Part shown: piece by piece, positions 9,701 through 18,700 of the stretch
How the letters are laid out: the number at the start of each line of letters is the position of its first letter
Position numbering within the stretch: the stretch's first letter is position 1
Virus record (IMG/VR): IMGVR_UViG_3300017708_001883
Location: 1 to 46,451 of that record
Direction: 5' to 3' (one strand)
From: a virus
DNA length: 46,451 nt
The notes under the pieces: generated by a model
The model's input: the letters and a program-made list of their open reading frames with translations, nothing else
Databases searched by the model: none
What the model was told of the DNA's origin: nothing
Position numbers and translations under genes: made by a program

Positions 9701-12700
9701 AGTTCAATATTCCTAGAACGAATCCAGGGAATAACTGTAGTGGAGATGAGAGCATCACCAAGAGATTCCATCTCAATCCTAGGTACAACCTGAGTTCTAA
9801 TACCTGTTCTAACTTGTTCTCCACTAACCTCAAATGTTTCAACGACGTTGATACGACGCATACCACGACCACCCCATACATCGGGTCTAGGAGATCTACC
9901 AATGTCTTCCTGCAACCAACCAGGATTGTGTACAGTTGAAGATCCAATCGATTCTTCAGATTTCCATGTAGTTGTCCATGAATTCCACTGAATAGGTACA
10001 AAACCATTTTGGTCAACATTCATCTCTGCGGCGACTGATTCAAAATCGCCTTCGATTTGAGTAACATTTGCAGGAAGTCTTTCAGTCTCAATCCAATCAT
10101 CAGATCCAGGTGTCAATACAATACGACCAATGTAAGTAAAGACGTTGAATGGGTTAATGTTCTCAACACGAGAAGCATAAGGTTGATTGATAATTGCAAG
10201 CTCTGTATATGGTAACGTAATAATAGGACCAGTCTGCTGATAATTCTGAGACAGGTTATCGTTAATTTCAAGAGAAACATTAGTCGTATAGTGAGCGGGG
10301 TGACACTCACCTTTTTGGAAATCTAATGCTGCAGCAAAATCTTCATGACCAGTATCTGACTTACTATGATCAGTAAAATCATCTACCATAAAACCATTCT
10401 TAAGACGATTTTTACCATCAGCATCTAAAATTTGAGTATTGAAAGTATCCGCCTCAAGCATATTGAGAGAGGTTTGGTATTCTACCTGGTTCAAACGTCT
10501 CTCAATCGTTCCGATATCACGCATAGTGTATCTTTTATTATCAGAACGACTAATAACAACATCAGATTCAGGATCAAAACCATAGGGTTTGTGACTGATT
10601 GTTGCCAACAGCATTGCATCTTTAAGATTGTCTGGAGATTCAGGTCTTTCTGAAGAATTTCCTTTAACAACTTGGAATTCACCAGATGGAGTAACAAAAC
10701 ACTTATCCGTTCTGGGAAGATACCAATCAAAATCACATCTGAAATTGCTATTCAACTTAGGAATATCAAAAATAGTTGCAGAAGGAGTACCAGAAGTATT
10801 GAATATTCTCGACTTAAAGTCAAAAGTAGAACAATTTACGAAAGCAGGAGAACCTACAGTGCCACTTCCACTGAAAAGATTTTTGACACCAGGACGGAAA
10901 TCTAGATAGTCGGTAAGATACTTAGCTCCAAAGAATGGAATCTCATCATAATTTGTGTTCAGATAGGACTGACCACCAAAATAATCTCCTGTAGAAGAAT
11001 GTGAGTAATAATCAGCAACAACTAAAAGTTTTCTAATTGGAATAGATGTACCTTTTTTACGTACAATTTTAGAAATATCGTAGATAAATCCAGTTTGATT
11101 TAATTCTAAGAAATAATTGTCTGTTACAACTTTAGATCCATTAACAACAGATCCTTCACTATCATTTACAATAGCGGTAATTGGATCTCCATTACTATCA
11201 ACACCATCAATAGTTTCTCCAGAAGTCATTCCACCATCAAGGTAAACCAAACTGAGTTTTAGACTACCAGAATTAAAATCTACAACCTTAGCACGAGCCT
11301 TTGAAGTTCTGCCAGTAACGATAGAACCAGTCTCAAAGAATACAGGTTCAACTAATGTTACTGAAGGAAGTACAGGATCATTCTCATCAAAAGATTCATA
11401 GACAGCGTGCATACGGTAGCAATCTTTTAAACCAAGACTGAGATCTCTATCTTCAATTCTAGTTCCATAGATATTTGAATATGTGAGATTATAATTCTGC
11501 TTATCAATATTTTTAGTAGTTTTATTGACTTTCAGAACAAACATCTGATTTCCAGATTTTGTCTTTCTGACAGTTACGTTCTTAGAAATAGTTGCAGTAA
11601 CTTTAACCGAAGTAACATTTGTCAGATTATCGATTTGTAATGTTGTTCTATCAGTTGAAGTGAAGAAAGAATATCCTATTACTCCAGTATTTGTGGTATC
11701 AATTGTAATTTGATCCCCAACAGGATGAGTAGAATTAGTGCCAGCAAGAACAGTAATGACGTAGTTTTCTTCAGAAATAGATTGGAACTGCTCGTTCTCA
11801 GGAAGTGTGATAGAGATTGAGTTAGAAGCAACTGTTTGAGCATCAAATGTTCTTCTGACAATCATGGATTCGTCAGAAATGCTCTTTACATACTTCTTAG
11901 GCATGGGGCTGATAAGATCAGCATTAGCAACATCAAAAAGTTTAGATCTATAACGTAAGATAGCATTATAAACTCCATCAGAAGGAGATGCAGAACCAGG
12001 ATCTACTTTGACAATTTGATTTGCAAATTCAAAAATGTTTGTAGATGCTGTACCAGTCAAATTATCTTGATCGACCTTATCTACAGTAACAAATTGGGTG
12101 TCGCTGAAATAAATCTGATCTCCAGATCTGAGGTCTAGAGCAAAGTTAGATTGAAGACCTTTAATTGTTGCTCCAACTGTTGCAACATCAAAAGTTAAAT
12201 TAGCACCGCCGCCACCACCAAGTTGAGCATCAGTTACAGTAATTGTTTCATCTACTACGTAACTAAAACCACCTTTGATTATTGTAACAGTAGCGGCACC
12301 AGTATTATCAACTGCAATACTAAATGTTGCACCAGAACCATTTGCATCTGTAGTATAATCAGTTGCACCAATTAAATAAGTACCCTCAGTTCTAGATCCA
12401 TCTGCAGCACTAACAGTGTCTACAGTCAGAATATCAGCAGAGGTAGTGCTATATGTAAATGTAGTTCCTTGAACAATTTGAATATCTTCAAGGATAACGT
12501 CTGCGGTGAATTCTACAGCAGTTGTAGTTTCATCTTTAGCAACAATTTGACGAGTATCTGAGTATTGATATGTGTGTAACGCACTAATAGTATCAAGTTG
12601 CACACCGTCAATTGTGAGCATTTCGTTGACGGAGAAAGTTCCTTCTACTTGATATAAGTTGATGTGATCATCGGAGGATACAGCATCAACCAGATATCCT

Positions 12701-14196
12701 CTAGCACCACTAGAAGATCCAACTACTAAAGATCCTGCAGAAATATCAACACTAGATGCAAGTTCTAAAATAGTAAACATTTGAACATCAAAGACGTTCA
12801 ATCTATACTTATCGTCAGCATTACCATACTCATTGTCAGCACCATCATCTATGTGCTCTAGGGTAGCACCACGAGCATATCCGATAATATCTCCAGCAGA
12901 AGTTCCAGGAGAAGAAGTAAATGTATCACGAAGTTCTAAAGTTTGGTATGCACTTCCAACAGTAGAACCAGATGTATTAAGGAAACCATAGAGATTTTCA
13001 ACATTTGAGAAGTTACCCATCTCAAATGGAATAATAACGTTCTGTGCAGAATCAGTATCTCTGGGTTTATCTAAATCGATATACGCTGGTGCTAATTTCT
13101 TAACTCTATATCCCTTGACATAAGCAACACCAGGACCAAACTCTACAGCATACTTATCCTCAGAAGCAATGTTACCGCTTTGAGTTGTTGCACCAGATTT
13201 ATATACACCGTTATTAAAGTTGTTATCCAATCCTTGACGAACTTTAATTCCAAAATCTTTTACAACATAATTACCAGATTCTTCAAATGTCCTAAGAGCA
13301 ATACTCTTTTCCAGTTCATCGTATGCACTTCGGTCAACAATCTTTTCTACCTTAGAATTGTTAATACGCAACAATTCAATAAAGTTTTTATCTGCATCAT
13401 CCGTCAGAAGTTTCTTGATAAGTCTGGTAGTGATTCTAAATCTATGAGCACCAGGTGCAGCATAGTTAGATGTTCCAGCAGCGTTATCGTTGAGACTAAG
13501 GTCATCTTCTGGAGTGATGATCGATTCTTGAATGTCGAGACCAACACGATAGGAGGGGTTGCTTCCATACTGATCAAGAAGAATATATTGATAATCTACA
13601 TCAACAAAGAAACCTCTGATGAAGTACACACCGCTCTGAACATATGCAACAGAACCAATTTGTAGAGCAGAAGTAGGAAGTAACTGAGCAAAAGGAGAAC
13701 CAATCTCAATCAGAGTTGTACCGAAAGTAATCTCACTATCGGTAACTAACTGCTCATTATTTTGAAATGTTTGCTGAGTATTTTGTTCACCACCAGATTC
13801 AATGTACTTAACATATAATGTAATATAACCCTTATCAGATTCTGTAGAAGAAATACTATAGAGAACCTTTGCCTTAACACCTGTGGTAAGACCTTCGATG
13901 ATCTTACCTGACAATTGACTTCTATACAGTTCAATATCTGCACCCAAGAATGATTCTTGAAGCATGATGGCATCAACTTCTGTATCATATCCCACTTGAC
14001 CTGGGATAACCATTGCACCATCTTTGAACAAGTGAGAACCTACATTCTCAATCTGGTTCTGTATAATACTTTGAGACGTTGTTAATTCCCTCGCCTGAAT
14101 AGGGAAACCAGGACGAAACAATACTCGATAAAAGTTTTTCGCCTTATCGAAATCATCGTAATAAGGTGTGACGTTAAGATTGGTATTTTGTGTCAT
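6724..14196 (-). CDS. DUF4815-containing giant virion structural protein
   Basis: A 2490-residue protein. Residues 10-75 contain 'YYDDFDKAKNFYRVLFRPGF' and 'QARELTTSQSIIQNQIENVG', the hallmark of the DUF4815 family of phage structural proteins. The middle holds beta-rich modules, one with a 'VITVTDAQLGGGGGANLTFD'-like glycine segment. Two 'GETITGGTSG' elements lie near residues 1980-2050. A further conserved-looking block contains 'TSVDVYFFTKDSAIPISMQI' and 'EYQIWISRMGDIDITGDRTI'. It sits where T4 carries genes 9-10-11, between gp8 and the distal fibre genes. It is therefore a likely peripheral baseplate or fibre-attachment protein, though I see no direct similarity to gp9 or gp10. Its ATG overlaps the gp8 stop (TAATG), pointing to coupled translation from the gp8 late promoter. 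Confidence 0.85.
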   Translation of the reverse strand: MTQNTNLNVTPYYDDFDKAKNFYRVLFRPGFPIQARELTTSQSIIQNQIENVGSHLFKDGAMVIPGQVGYDTEVDAIMLQESFLGADIELYRSQLSGKIIEGLTTGVKAKVLYSISSTESDKGYITLYVKYIESGGEQNTQQTFQNNEQLVTDSEITFGTTLIEIGSPFAQLLPTSALQIGSVAYVQSGVYFIRGFFVDVDYQYILLDQYGSNPSYRVGLDIQESIITPEDDLSLNDNAAGTSNYAAPGAHRFRITTRLIKKLLTDDADKNFIELLRINNSKVEKIVDRSAYDELEKSIALRTFEESGNYVVKDFGIKVRQGLDNNFNNGVYKSGATTQSGNIASEDKYAVEFGPGVAYVKGYRVKKLAPAYIDLDKPRDTDSAQNVIIPFEMGNFSNVENLYGFLNTSGSTVGSAYQTLELRDTFTSSPGTSAGDIIGYARGATLEHIDDGADNEYGNADDKYRLNVFDVQMFTILELASSVDISAGSLVVGSSSGARGYLVDAVSSDDHINLYQVEGTFSVNEMLTIDGVQLDTISALHTYQYSDTRQIVAKDETTTAVEFTADVILEDIQIVQGTTFTYSTTSADILTVDTVSAADGSRTEGTYLIGATDYTTDANGSGATFSIAVDNTGAATVTIIKGGFSYVVDETITVTDAQLGGGGGANLTFDVATVGATIKGLQSNFALDLRSGDQIYFSDTQFVTVDKVDQDNLTGTASTNIFEFANQIVKVDPGSASPSDGVYNAILRYRSKLFDVANADLISPMPKKYVKSISDESMIVRRTFDAQTVASNSISITLPENEQFQSISEENYVITVLAGTNSTHPVGDQITIDTTNTGVIGYSFFTSTDRTTLQIDNLTNVTSVKVTATISKNVTVRKTKSGNQMFVLKVNKTTKNIDKQNYNLTYSNIYGTRIEDRDLSLGLKDCYRMHAVYESFDENDPVLPSVTLVEPVFFETGSIVTGRTSKARAKVVDFNSGSLKLSLVYLDGGMTSGETIDGVDSNGDPITAIVNDSEGSVVNGSKVVTDNYFLELNQTGFIYDISKIVRKKGTSIPIRKLLVVADYYSHSSTGDYFGGQSYLNTNYDEIPFFGAKYLTDYLDFRPGVKNLFSGSGTVGSPAFVNCSTFDFKSRIFNTSGTPSATIFDIPKLNSNFRCDFDWYLPRTDKCFVTPSGEFQVVKGNSSERPESPDNLKDAMLLATISHKPYGFDPESDVVISRSDNKRYTMRDIGTIERRLNQVEYQTSLNMLEADTFNTQILDADGKNRLKNGFMVDDFTDHSKSDTGHEDFAAALDFQKGECHPAHYTTNVSLEINDNLSQNYQQTGPIITLPYTELAIINQPYASRVENINPFNVFTYIGRIVLTPGSDDWIETERLPANVTQIEGDFESVAAEMNVDQNGFVPIQWNSWTTTWKSEESIGSSTVHNPGWLQEDIGRSPRPDVWGGRGMRRINVVETFEVSGEQVRTGIRTQVVPRIEMESLGDALISTTVIPWIRSRNIELDVARLKPRTQVYSFFDGQNVSAYMTPKLIEIIKDPAVDTRTNSTPFVIGETVTGQTSGCVFKVAAPNDLFEFNPYTDEELPSSYASTTAYLSIDTEALAKQAVGDFYGNMQVGEVLIGTSGATAVVKDRRMITDRFGKMKTSFFIPTPKIDTNPRWSTGTRTLRLTTSDSDSRIAGAVASSAQVEYEARGTLNVVQENILAVRNAEIVQDTVNQEQTIQSTRTEVRQVGWYDPLAQSFIVDQDGGVFLTSVDVYFFTKDSAIPISMQIRTMENGYPTTTILPFSDITLEPSEVQLSETAAVATKFTFRAPVYIPQSQEHCFVLLSDSNEYQIWISRMGDIDITGDRTISEQPYAGVLFKSQNASTWTADQYEDIKFIINRAEFNNQVNSTLVLNNAALGLGNRGKLRLRNDAIESFLPELILTMNNTILPYTAGSRVYQKTTLAEATIKTVQTTTAGVLLTINDINGTWASGSESGGIVSNGIVSSKTLSTIVVTGRSGLFEVGETITGGTSGSTAEIVTFDAGTETLTLRYVSKTFSSGEQITGGTSNVTANLSTVTPPTYSGDAVLSSVIANAFPVSTPTYSSAQRKVRVNHSNHNMHDLSNNVVIEGIKSEVTDTFLTAAISASDTTVTVNDASAFHKIINGVAISSSNVGYIMINSEIMSYSAISSDNKTITVNERGLDGTTAVSHIDESAVKCYNFDGIPLIEINKTHEGILNPTLDSYELSTSSIARLGIRSGGNAIVATQNIQYDILVPQVERMLLSKTTLSARINTISGTSINDGSTLSQASFSNDGVFSDIILSKDNYLYQPALICSAINESSELSGAKSFRMDLTLGSETTNVSPIIDTDRMSITLVSNRINTPSDPNSAKLSVGDEHEAVYITRVASLTNPSGAIKLYFTGYRPSNTEIKVLYRTRPVGSTTPISQYGFEFFPTEDANIPLTTERRVYREYSYEVSGLNFDQYQIKVVFVSPNQSLTPIIRDIRAIALAV

Positions 14197-15728
14197 TAGA
14201 ATTCGATTACGATTTTGATGTCTTCTACTTGGTCGTTTGCACGACTAATTGCTCGTCTATTATCTATATAAACAACGTCACCGCTGTTTGACTTAATTTC
14301 AGGTTTCGCATATCCATTATTAAATTTCATACCTAAGTCATACTCAGTGTTATTGATAGTTCTGGAAGAAGAGTTTGGAACTGCAGGGAAGTTCACATCA
14401 GGTTGTCCAGCAGCACCAGAAGTGGCACCACTAATTACATTAGAACCGTCAAATTCATTTTGTGTACCAGTAACTTCAGGGAAGATACCGTCAATAGCAT
14501 TTTGATAATACTTCAGAACTTTAGTGGTAGGATTCCAAGAAATAACCCGACCACGAGCAGTAACATTCGTACCACCAACAACTCTTGTTTGAGTGACAAT
14601 TTCATCAGGTACATAGTTACCTTGAAATGTAGGAGAGAAAATAACTGCTTTTGTAGCAGAAACTGTCAAATCAGAAATAAGTTCTTCAGTACCAAATTTT
14701 AAAGGATTAGTAACTAAACCAATTCTACGATAATCGTTATCAACAGGGAAATCTCCAGCACCTTCATCATAAGAAAGTTTGGAGTTTACCATCACACGGA
14801 AAGCACCAAGTTCAATAACAGAATCAGCACCGTGACCGCCTGGAGGTGGGATTACTACATCAACTTCACCAGCAGTTCCAGTACCGATGCCTGTAATAGC
14901 GTCAGTACTAATTTTACCGAAGGTGTATCCAGTACCACCAGAAGTTACAGTTGCAGAAATAATTTTACCACCATCAACAACGATAGAAATACGACCGCCA
15001 GTACCGTCACCATTGATAGCGACATTATCGTAAGTACCATTATTGTAACCAGATCCAGCAGAATTGATTACAACTGTATCAATTTCACCAGCGACTGCGT
15101 TAGTCCTTACCGCATCATTTGTGAATACGGGCATATAATCGTTGGAGAAAAACTTGAGGACTGAAGCAACTGGAATAGTGTACATGTATTTCCAACGATA
15201 CCCATCACTAGTAGTAATGATGGAAGTGGAAGTACCAGTAGGTTCAATTGTAGAAGGTTTCCCGTTGGGATCAGAAGGAGAAGTTCCGTTAAAAATAACT
15301 TTATATACTTGATACTGAGAATTCACGACATAGAAGTCGGAATCATACAGTTTTGTAGCACCAGAAGAAGCAGTCTTACTTGGAGAATAGTCATTACGAT
15401 ACATATCGTAGGTAAAACCAAGTCCACCAGTAGTTTCTTCAGGAGAAACCCAATCAATGCGACGAACAACTTGAACAGTATCCGAAGCAAGAACTCTCTT
15501 CAGAGAGACCATATCATCGAAAGATCCAGAAAACTCTGAGAATGAATCTACTGCCTGGGGAGGAGAGTTCTCATTGTCCCAACTCTGAGGTCTACCAATG
15601 AACAAATAAAGGCGGTCACGAGACGACCCTGCGTCATCATCACTTTGCGTCGCGATCGGACCCTCTAGTGATTTGATGAATTTTCTCGCAGAAAAAATTC
15701 TAAATTGATCAGTAAGTAACGCTGCCAT
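14196..15728 (-). CDS. 8: gp8-like baseplate wedge protein
   Basis: A 510-residue protein. 'LYLFIGRPQSWDNENSPPQA' and the region around 'VVRRIDWVS' correspond to T4 gp8 'IYITFGRSEPW...' and 'VIPRRDWG'. 'DGYRWKYMYTIP' matches 'DGYVWEYLFEIP', and 'RRIGLVTNPLK' matches the T4 'RQISIITNPLE'. The C-terminus 'YIDNRRAISRANDQVEDIKI' matches T4 'YMENRPPIIMAMDQTEEINI'. These ordered matches make the call firm. T4 gp8 has 334 residues. The excess here is two insertions: about residues 215-300, a 'GSGY...GGTGY' beta module, and about 360-442, a 'GxxVTxARG' type module. In T4 gp8 dimers join gp7 and gp10 in the wedge. A late promoter box lies 28 bases upstream. AGGA lies immediately before the ATG. Confidence 0.93.
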   Translation of the reverse strand: MAALLTDQFRIFSARKFIKSLEGPIATQSDDDAGSSRDRLYLFIGRPQSWDNENSPPQAVDSFSEFSGSFDDMVSLKRVLASDTVQVVRRIDWVSPEETTGGLGFTYDMYRNDYSPSKTASSGATKLYDSDFYVVNSQYQVYKVIFNGTSPSDPNGKPSTIEPTGTSTSIITTSDGYRWKYMYTIPVASVLKFFSNDYMPVFTNDAVRTNAVAGEIDTVVINSAGSGYNNGTYDNVAINGDGTGGRISIVVDGGKIISATVTSGGTGYTFGKISTDAITGIGTGTAGEVDVVIPPPGGHGADSVIELGAFRVMVNSKLSYDEGAGDFPVDNDYRRIGLVTNPLKFGTEELISDLTVSATKAVIFSPTFQGNYVPDEIVTQTRVVGGTNVTARGRVISWNPTTKVLKYYQNAIDGIFPEVTGTQNEFDGSNVISGATSGAAGQPDVNFPAVPNSSSRTINNTEYDLGMKFNNGYAKPEIKSNSGDVVYIDNRRAISRANDQVEDIKIVIEF

Positions 15729-15755
15729 TTCCTAAGGGATTATTGTCCTCTTGTT

Positions 15756-15763
15756 TATTTATG
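15756..15763 (-). promoter_or_regulatory. T4-type late promoter box before gp8
   Basis: CATAAATA on the minus strand lies 28 bases before the gp8 ATG and 4 bases after the stop of the 1389-aa gene. It is identical in sequence to the boxes at 6236 and 21182. Confidence 0.7.
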
Positions 15764-15767
15764 AAGG

Positions 15768-18700
15768 TTATGAACGAATACTAGAAGAGTAACTTACTCC
15801 CTTGATTCTATAAGATGCTCCAGCATTACCAACAGCATTTTCTCCACCAAGGATTGCTTGTATGACCGCACCAGAACCCGTAGTATCTCCTACCGCATTT
15901 GTAACTGTAATTATTGGGTGGAGGTTGTATGTCCCATCAATTGTTTGAGCAATACCATATCCACCATTGTTAATGGTGACAGAACTAATTTGATCATTAG
16001 CGGTAGTCATAACAGCAGTTCCAGTCGCTTGAATATCTCCTGTATTTTCAATTGATATAGTAGGAACAGCACTGTAGTTAGTACCAGCATCTTGAATGAT
16101 AAAATCAACAATAGTGCTGTTATATGAGTACTCATAAAGCAATCCAGCAACACCAACGTTAACATTACCAGTATTATACGGAGTAATGCTACTGAGAGTA
16201 AGCAACGAAGTAGTAGAATCCCAAGCAACAACAGTGCCAGTAATACCAGAAACAGAACCAGTTACAACTTCGTTCAAACTAAAGTTTTGACCATTAGAGG
16301 AGTTGGGATCTAACTGAAGATATACAAGTGCTGTATGATCAACACCTTCACTTAAACCTCCTGCTTCAACAACTGTAGCAAATAGTTGAGGAATACTTGC
16401 ATCTTTAATGTTATCACCAACTTGGAAAAGTGTGGTATTTTGTCCACCTTGAGTTTCTTCAATACCATACAAAGAACTGTATATACCACCATCTAAACTA
16501 ATTTGATTTTCAAATGCGGTTCCTGCATTAAACAAATCTGGAATACCATCTCCAATAACATTGCCCTCAGCATCTAAACCACCAATATTATCTTGTAGTT
16601 TTCTATCTTGTAAAGTGCTAATTGGAACAGTTAATGTAACAATAGTTTCTCCATCTTCAACTTCGATAATGTGAGGTAATGCTGCCGATCCTGTAGTATT
16701 TGCAACTCCAGCATCAAACTGAACGATTGCATCTTCAGTAGAAGCAATTCCTGCATCAATGAATGCCAGTTCATCAACTTCAAATGTAACTAAAAGTTCT
16801 CTGGTGTCAGGATCCCAGTCATATACTTTAGCAATCTTATTATTTTCATTCTCAATTCTACGAATTACTCGATCGTTAACATTGAATTTATATAAGGAAG
16901 ATCCTGTTTGATCATTTTGACCAGGATCCAAGATTACACGTTGATCATAGTTAAAATTAACACCTCTGGATAATCCAGTAAATCTATTTCTAGATCTTCC
17001 AGTATATGAAATAGTTTCATCATTAAGTATAAGTTCGCCAGATCCAGGGAATGCATCTGTAGATTGAACAAAAATCTCAATATCATCAGGTTCTACATCT
17101 TTAAGCAAACCTGTAATATAATTTGTAGTGGAGTTGAATGCTTGTCTAGATCTAGTTTTCCTCTTTAAGTTTACTAACTTAGTGAAGATAATATTTGGTG
17201 GAGAGGTATATCCTTCTCCAGGATCTGTTACATTAATAGCAGTAATTTCACCTTGACTAATCACGGCAGTAGCTTTTGCACCGATGCCACCGCCACCAGT
17301 AACAAGAATATAAGGAGGTTCCTGATAAAATTCTCCAGGATCAACAACAGATACAGTAGAAAGTTTACCTAAAGTATCAATCTCTGCAGCACCTTGAGCG
17401 CCGCCACCACCGCCACCTTCAAAGATAAGTGTAGGTGGAGTTGCATAACTACGACCCTCATTCAATAAAGACAGACCAGTCACAGTTTGTACAGTAGGTG
17501 TTCCTACAGCACCTGTACCCTGACCACCTAAAATATATGACTTTGCAGAACCAAAATAATTATCTCCAGTTCTGGTCATCTTAATATATGATACGGTTCC
17601 ATCAGTATTGAGAACAACATCACCTGCAGTTTCAGTTGGAAAATTGCTAGAAATATTTGGGACTACATTACCTTCAAATAAAGGAACGCCATAATATTTT
17701 GGTCCAATTACATATGGATATTGAGGTTCTCCCGATGACGTTTCTGCCATAAAATATGCATATGTGCCATTTGGATATTCTGGTGTTACACCAAACTTAC
17801 CATTGTATTCATCCAGAGTTGCTCCAGAAACACTAGTGTCATAGATATAGTCTTGTGTAAGATCACCAAGTTTATAACCCTGCTGGACAATTCTAATTCC
17901 TAAATCTGCAGTAGAATAACCAAATACATACAACAATCTAGGTGCATCGACAGGAACTTCAAAGCGAACTTCTCTCTGAGATGCAGCAACAAATCCAGAA
18001 ATATAATTAGTATAGGTTACTTCAGAACCATCCAGATAATATGAAACACCTTGACCAGAATATAGATTTGCTACATCCCCAATAATTGAAGGATCTGCAC
18101 CATGCCAACCATCATCAGTCGAAGAAATTAGGATTGCATTATTATCATTAGTAGAATCATCTTGATTAAAGATATAAGTCTTTCCTCTTAATAATTCTAA
18201 AAATTCTACAGACGAAGCATCGAATAAGTATTTTCCTGCAGAAACAGTAACTGCATAAGTTATTGTCGAAGCGGTAACAACTTCTTCCCTACCACCAGAT
18301 AATTCATTAGTAGTTCTTAATCTGTAAGAACTAACCATTCTACCGACAGTTCTATTTGTAGTATATCCATATGGACCATAAATTGGATATCCATCAAAAG
18401 ACATACCCAAAATCTTAGAGTGTCCATCTACATGTCTAGACTTATCGATCGTATTTAGATCATTTTCATCAGACTGATAATAATTCTCAGCATAATAATT
18501 ATTAACTATCTCTTCATTTTCAGTATTGCTACTAAGGATCATATATCCTTCATCACCTTCATATCCAGACATATATCTGTGATAAGCACAATGATAATAA
18601 ATTTTATTACTCTCATCAGCATTCATCACAAATATCGATTGATATTCATTTTCATAATCAGTAGATGGTGCTGCTGAAGACCCTGTACTGTTGTAATAAA

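Noticed and set aside
13180-13665. 161-codon plus-strand frame inside the DUF4815 gene
   Set aside because: It lies wholly opposite a clearly coding gene, has low-complexity Asn/Ile/Phe-rich composition and shows no family features.
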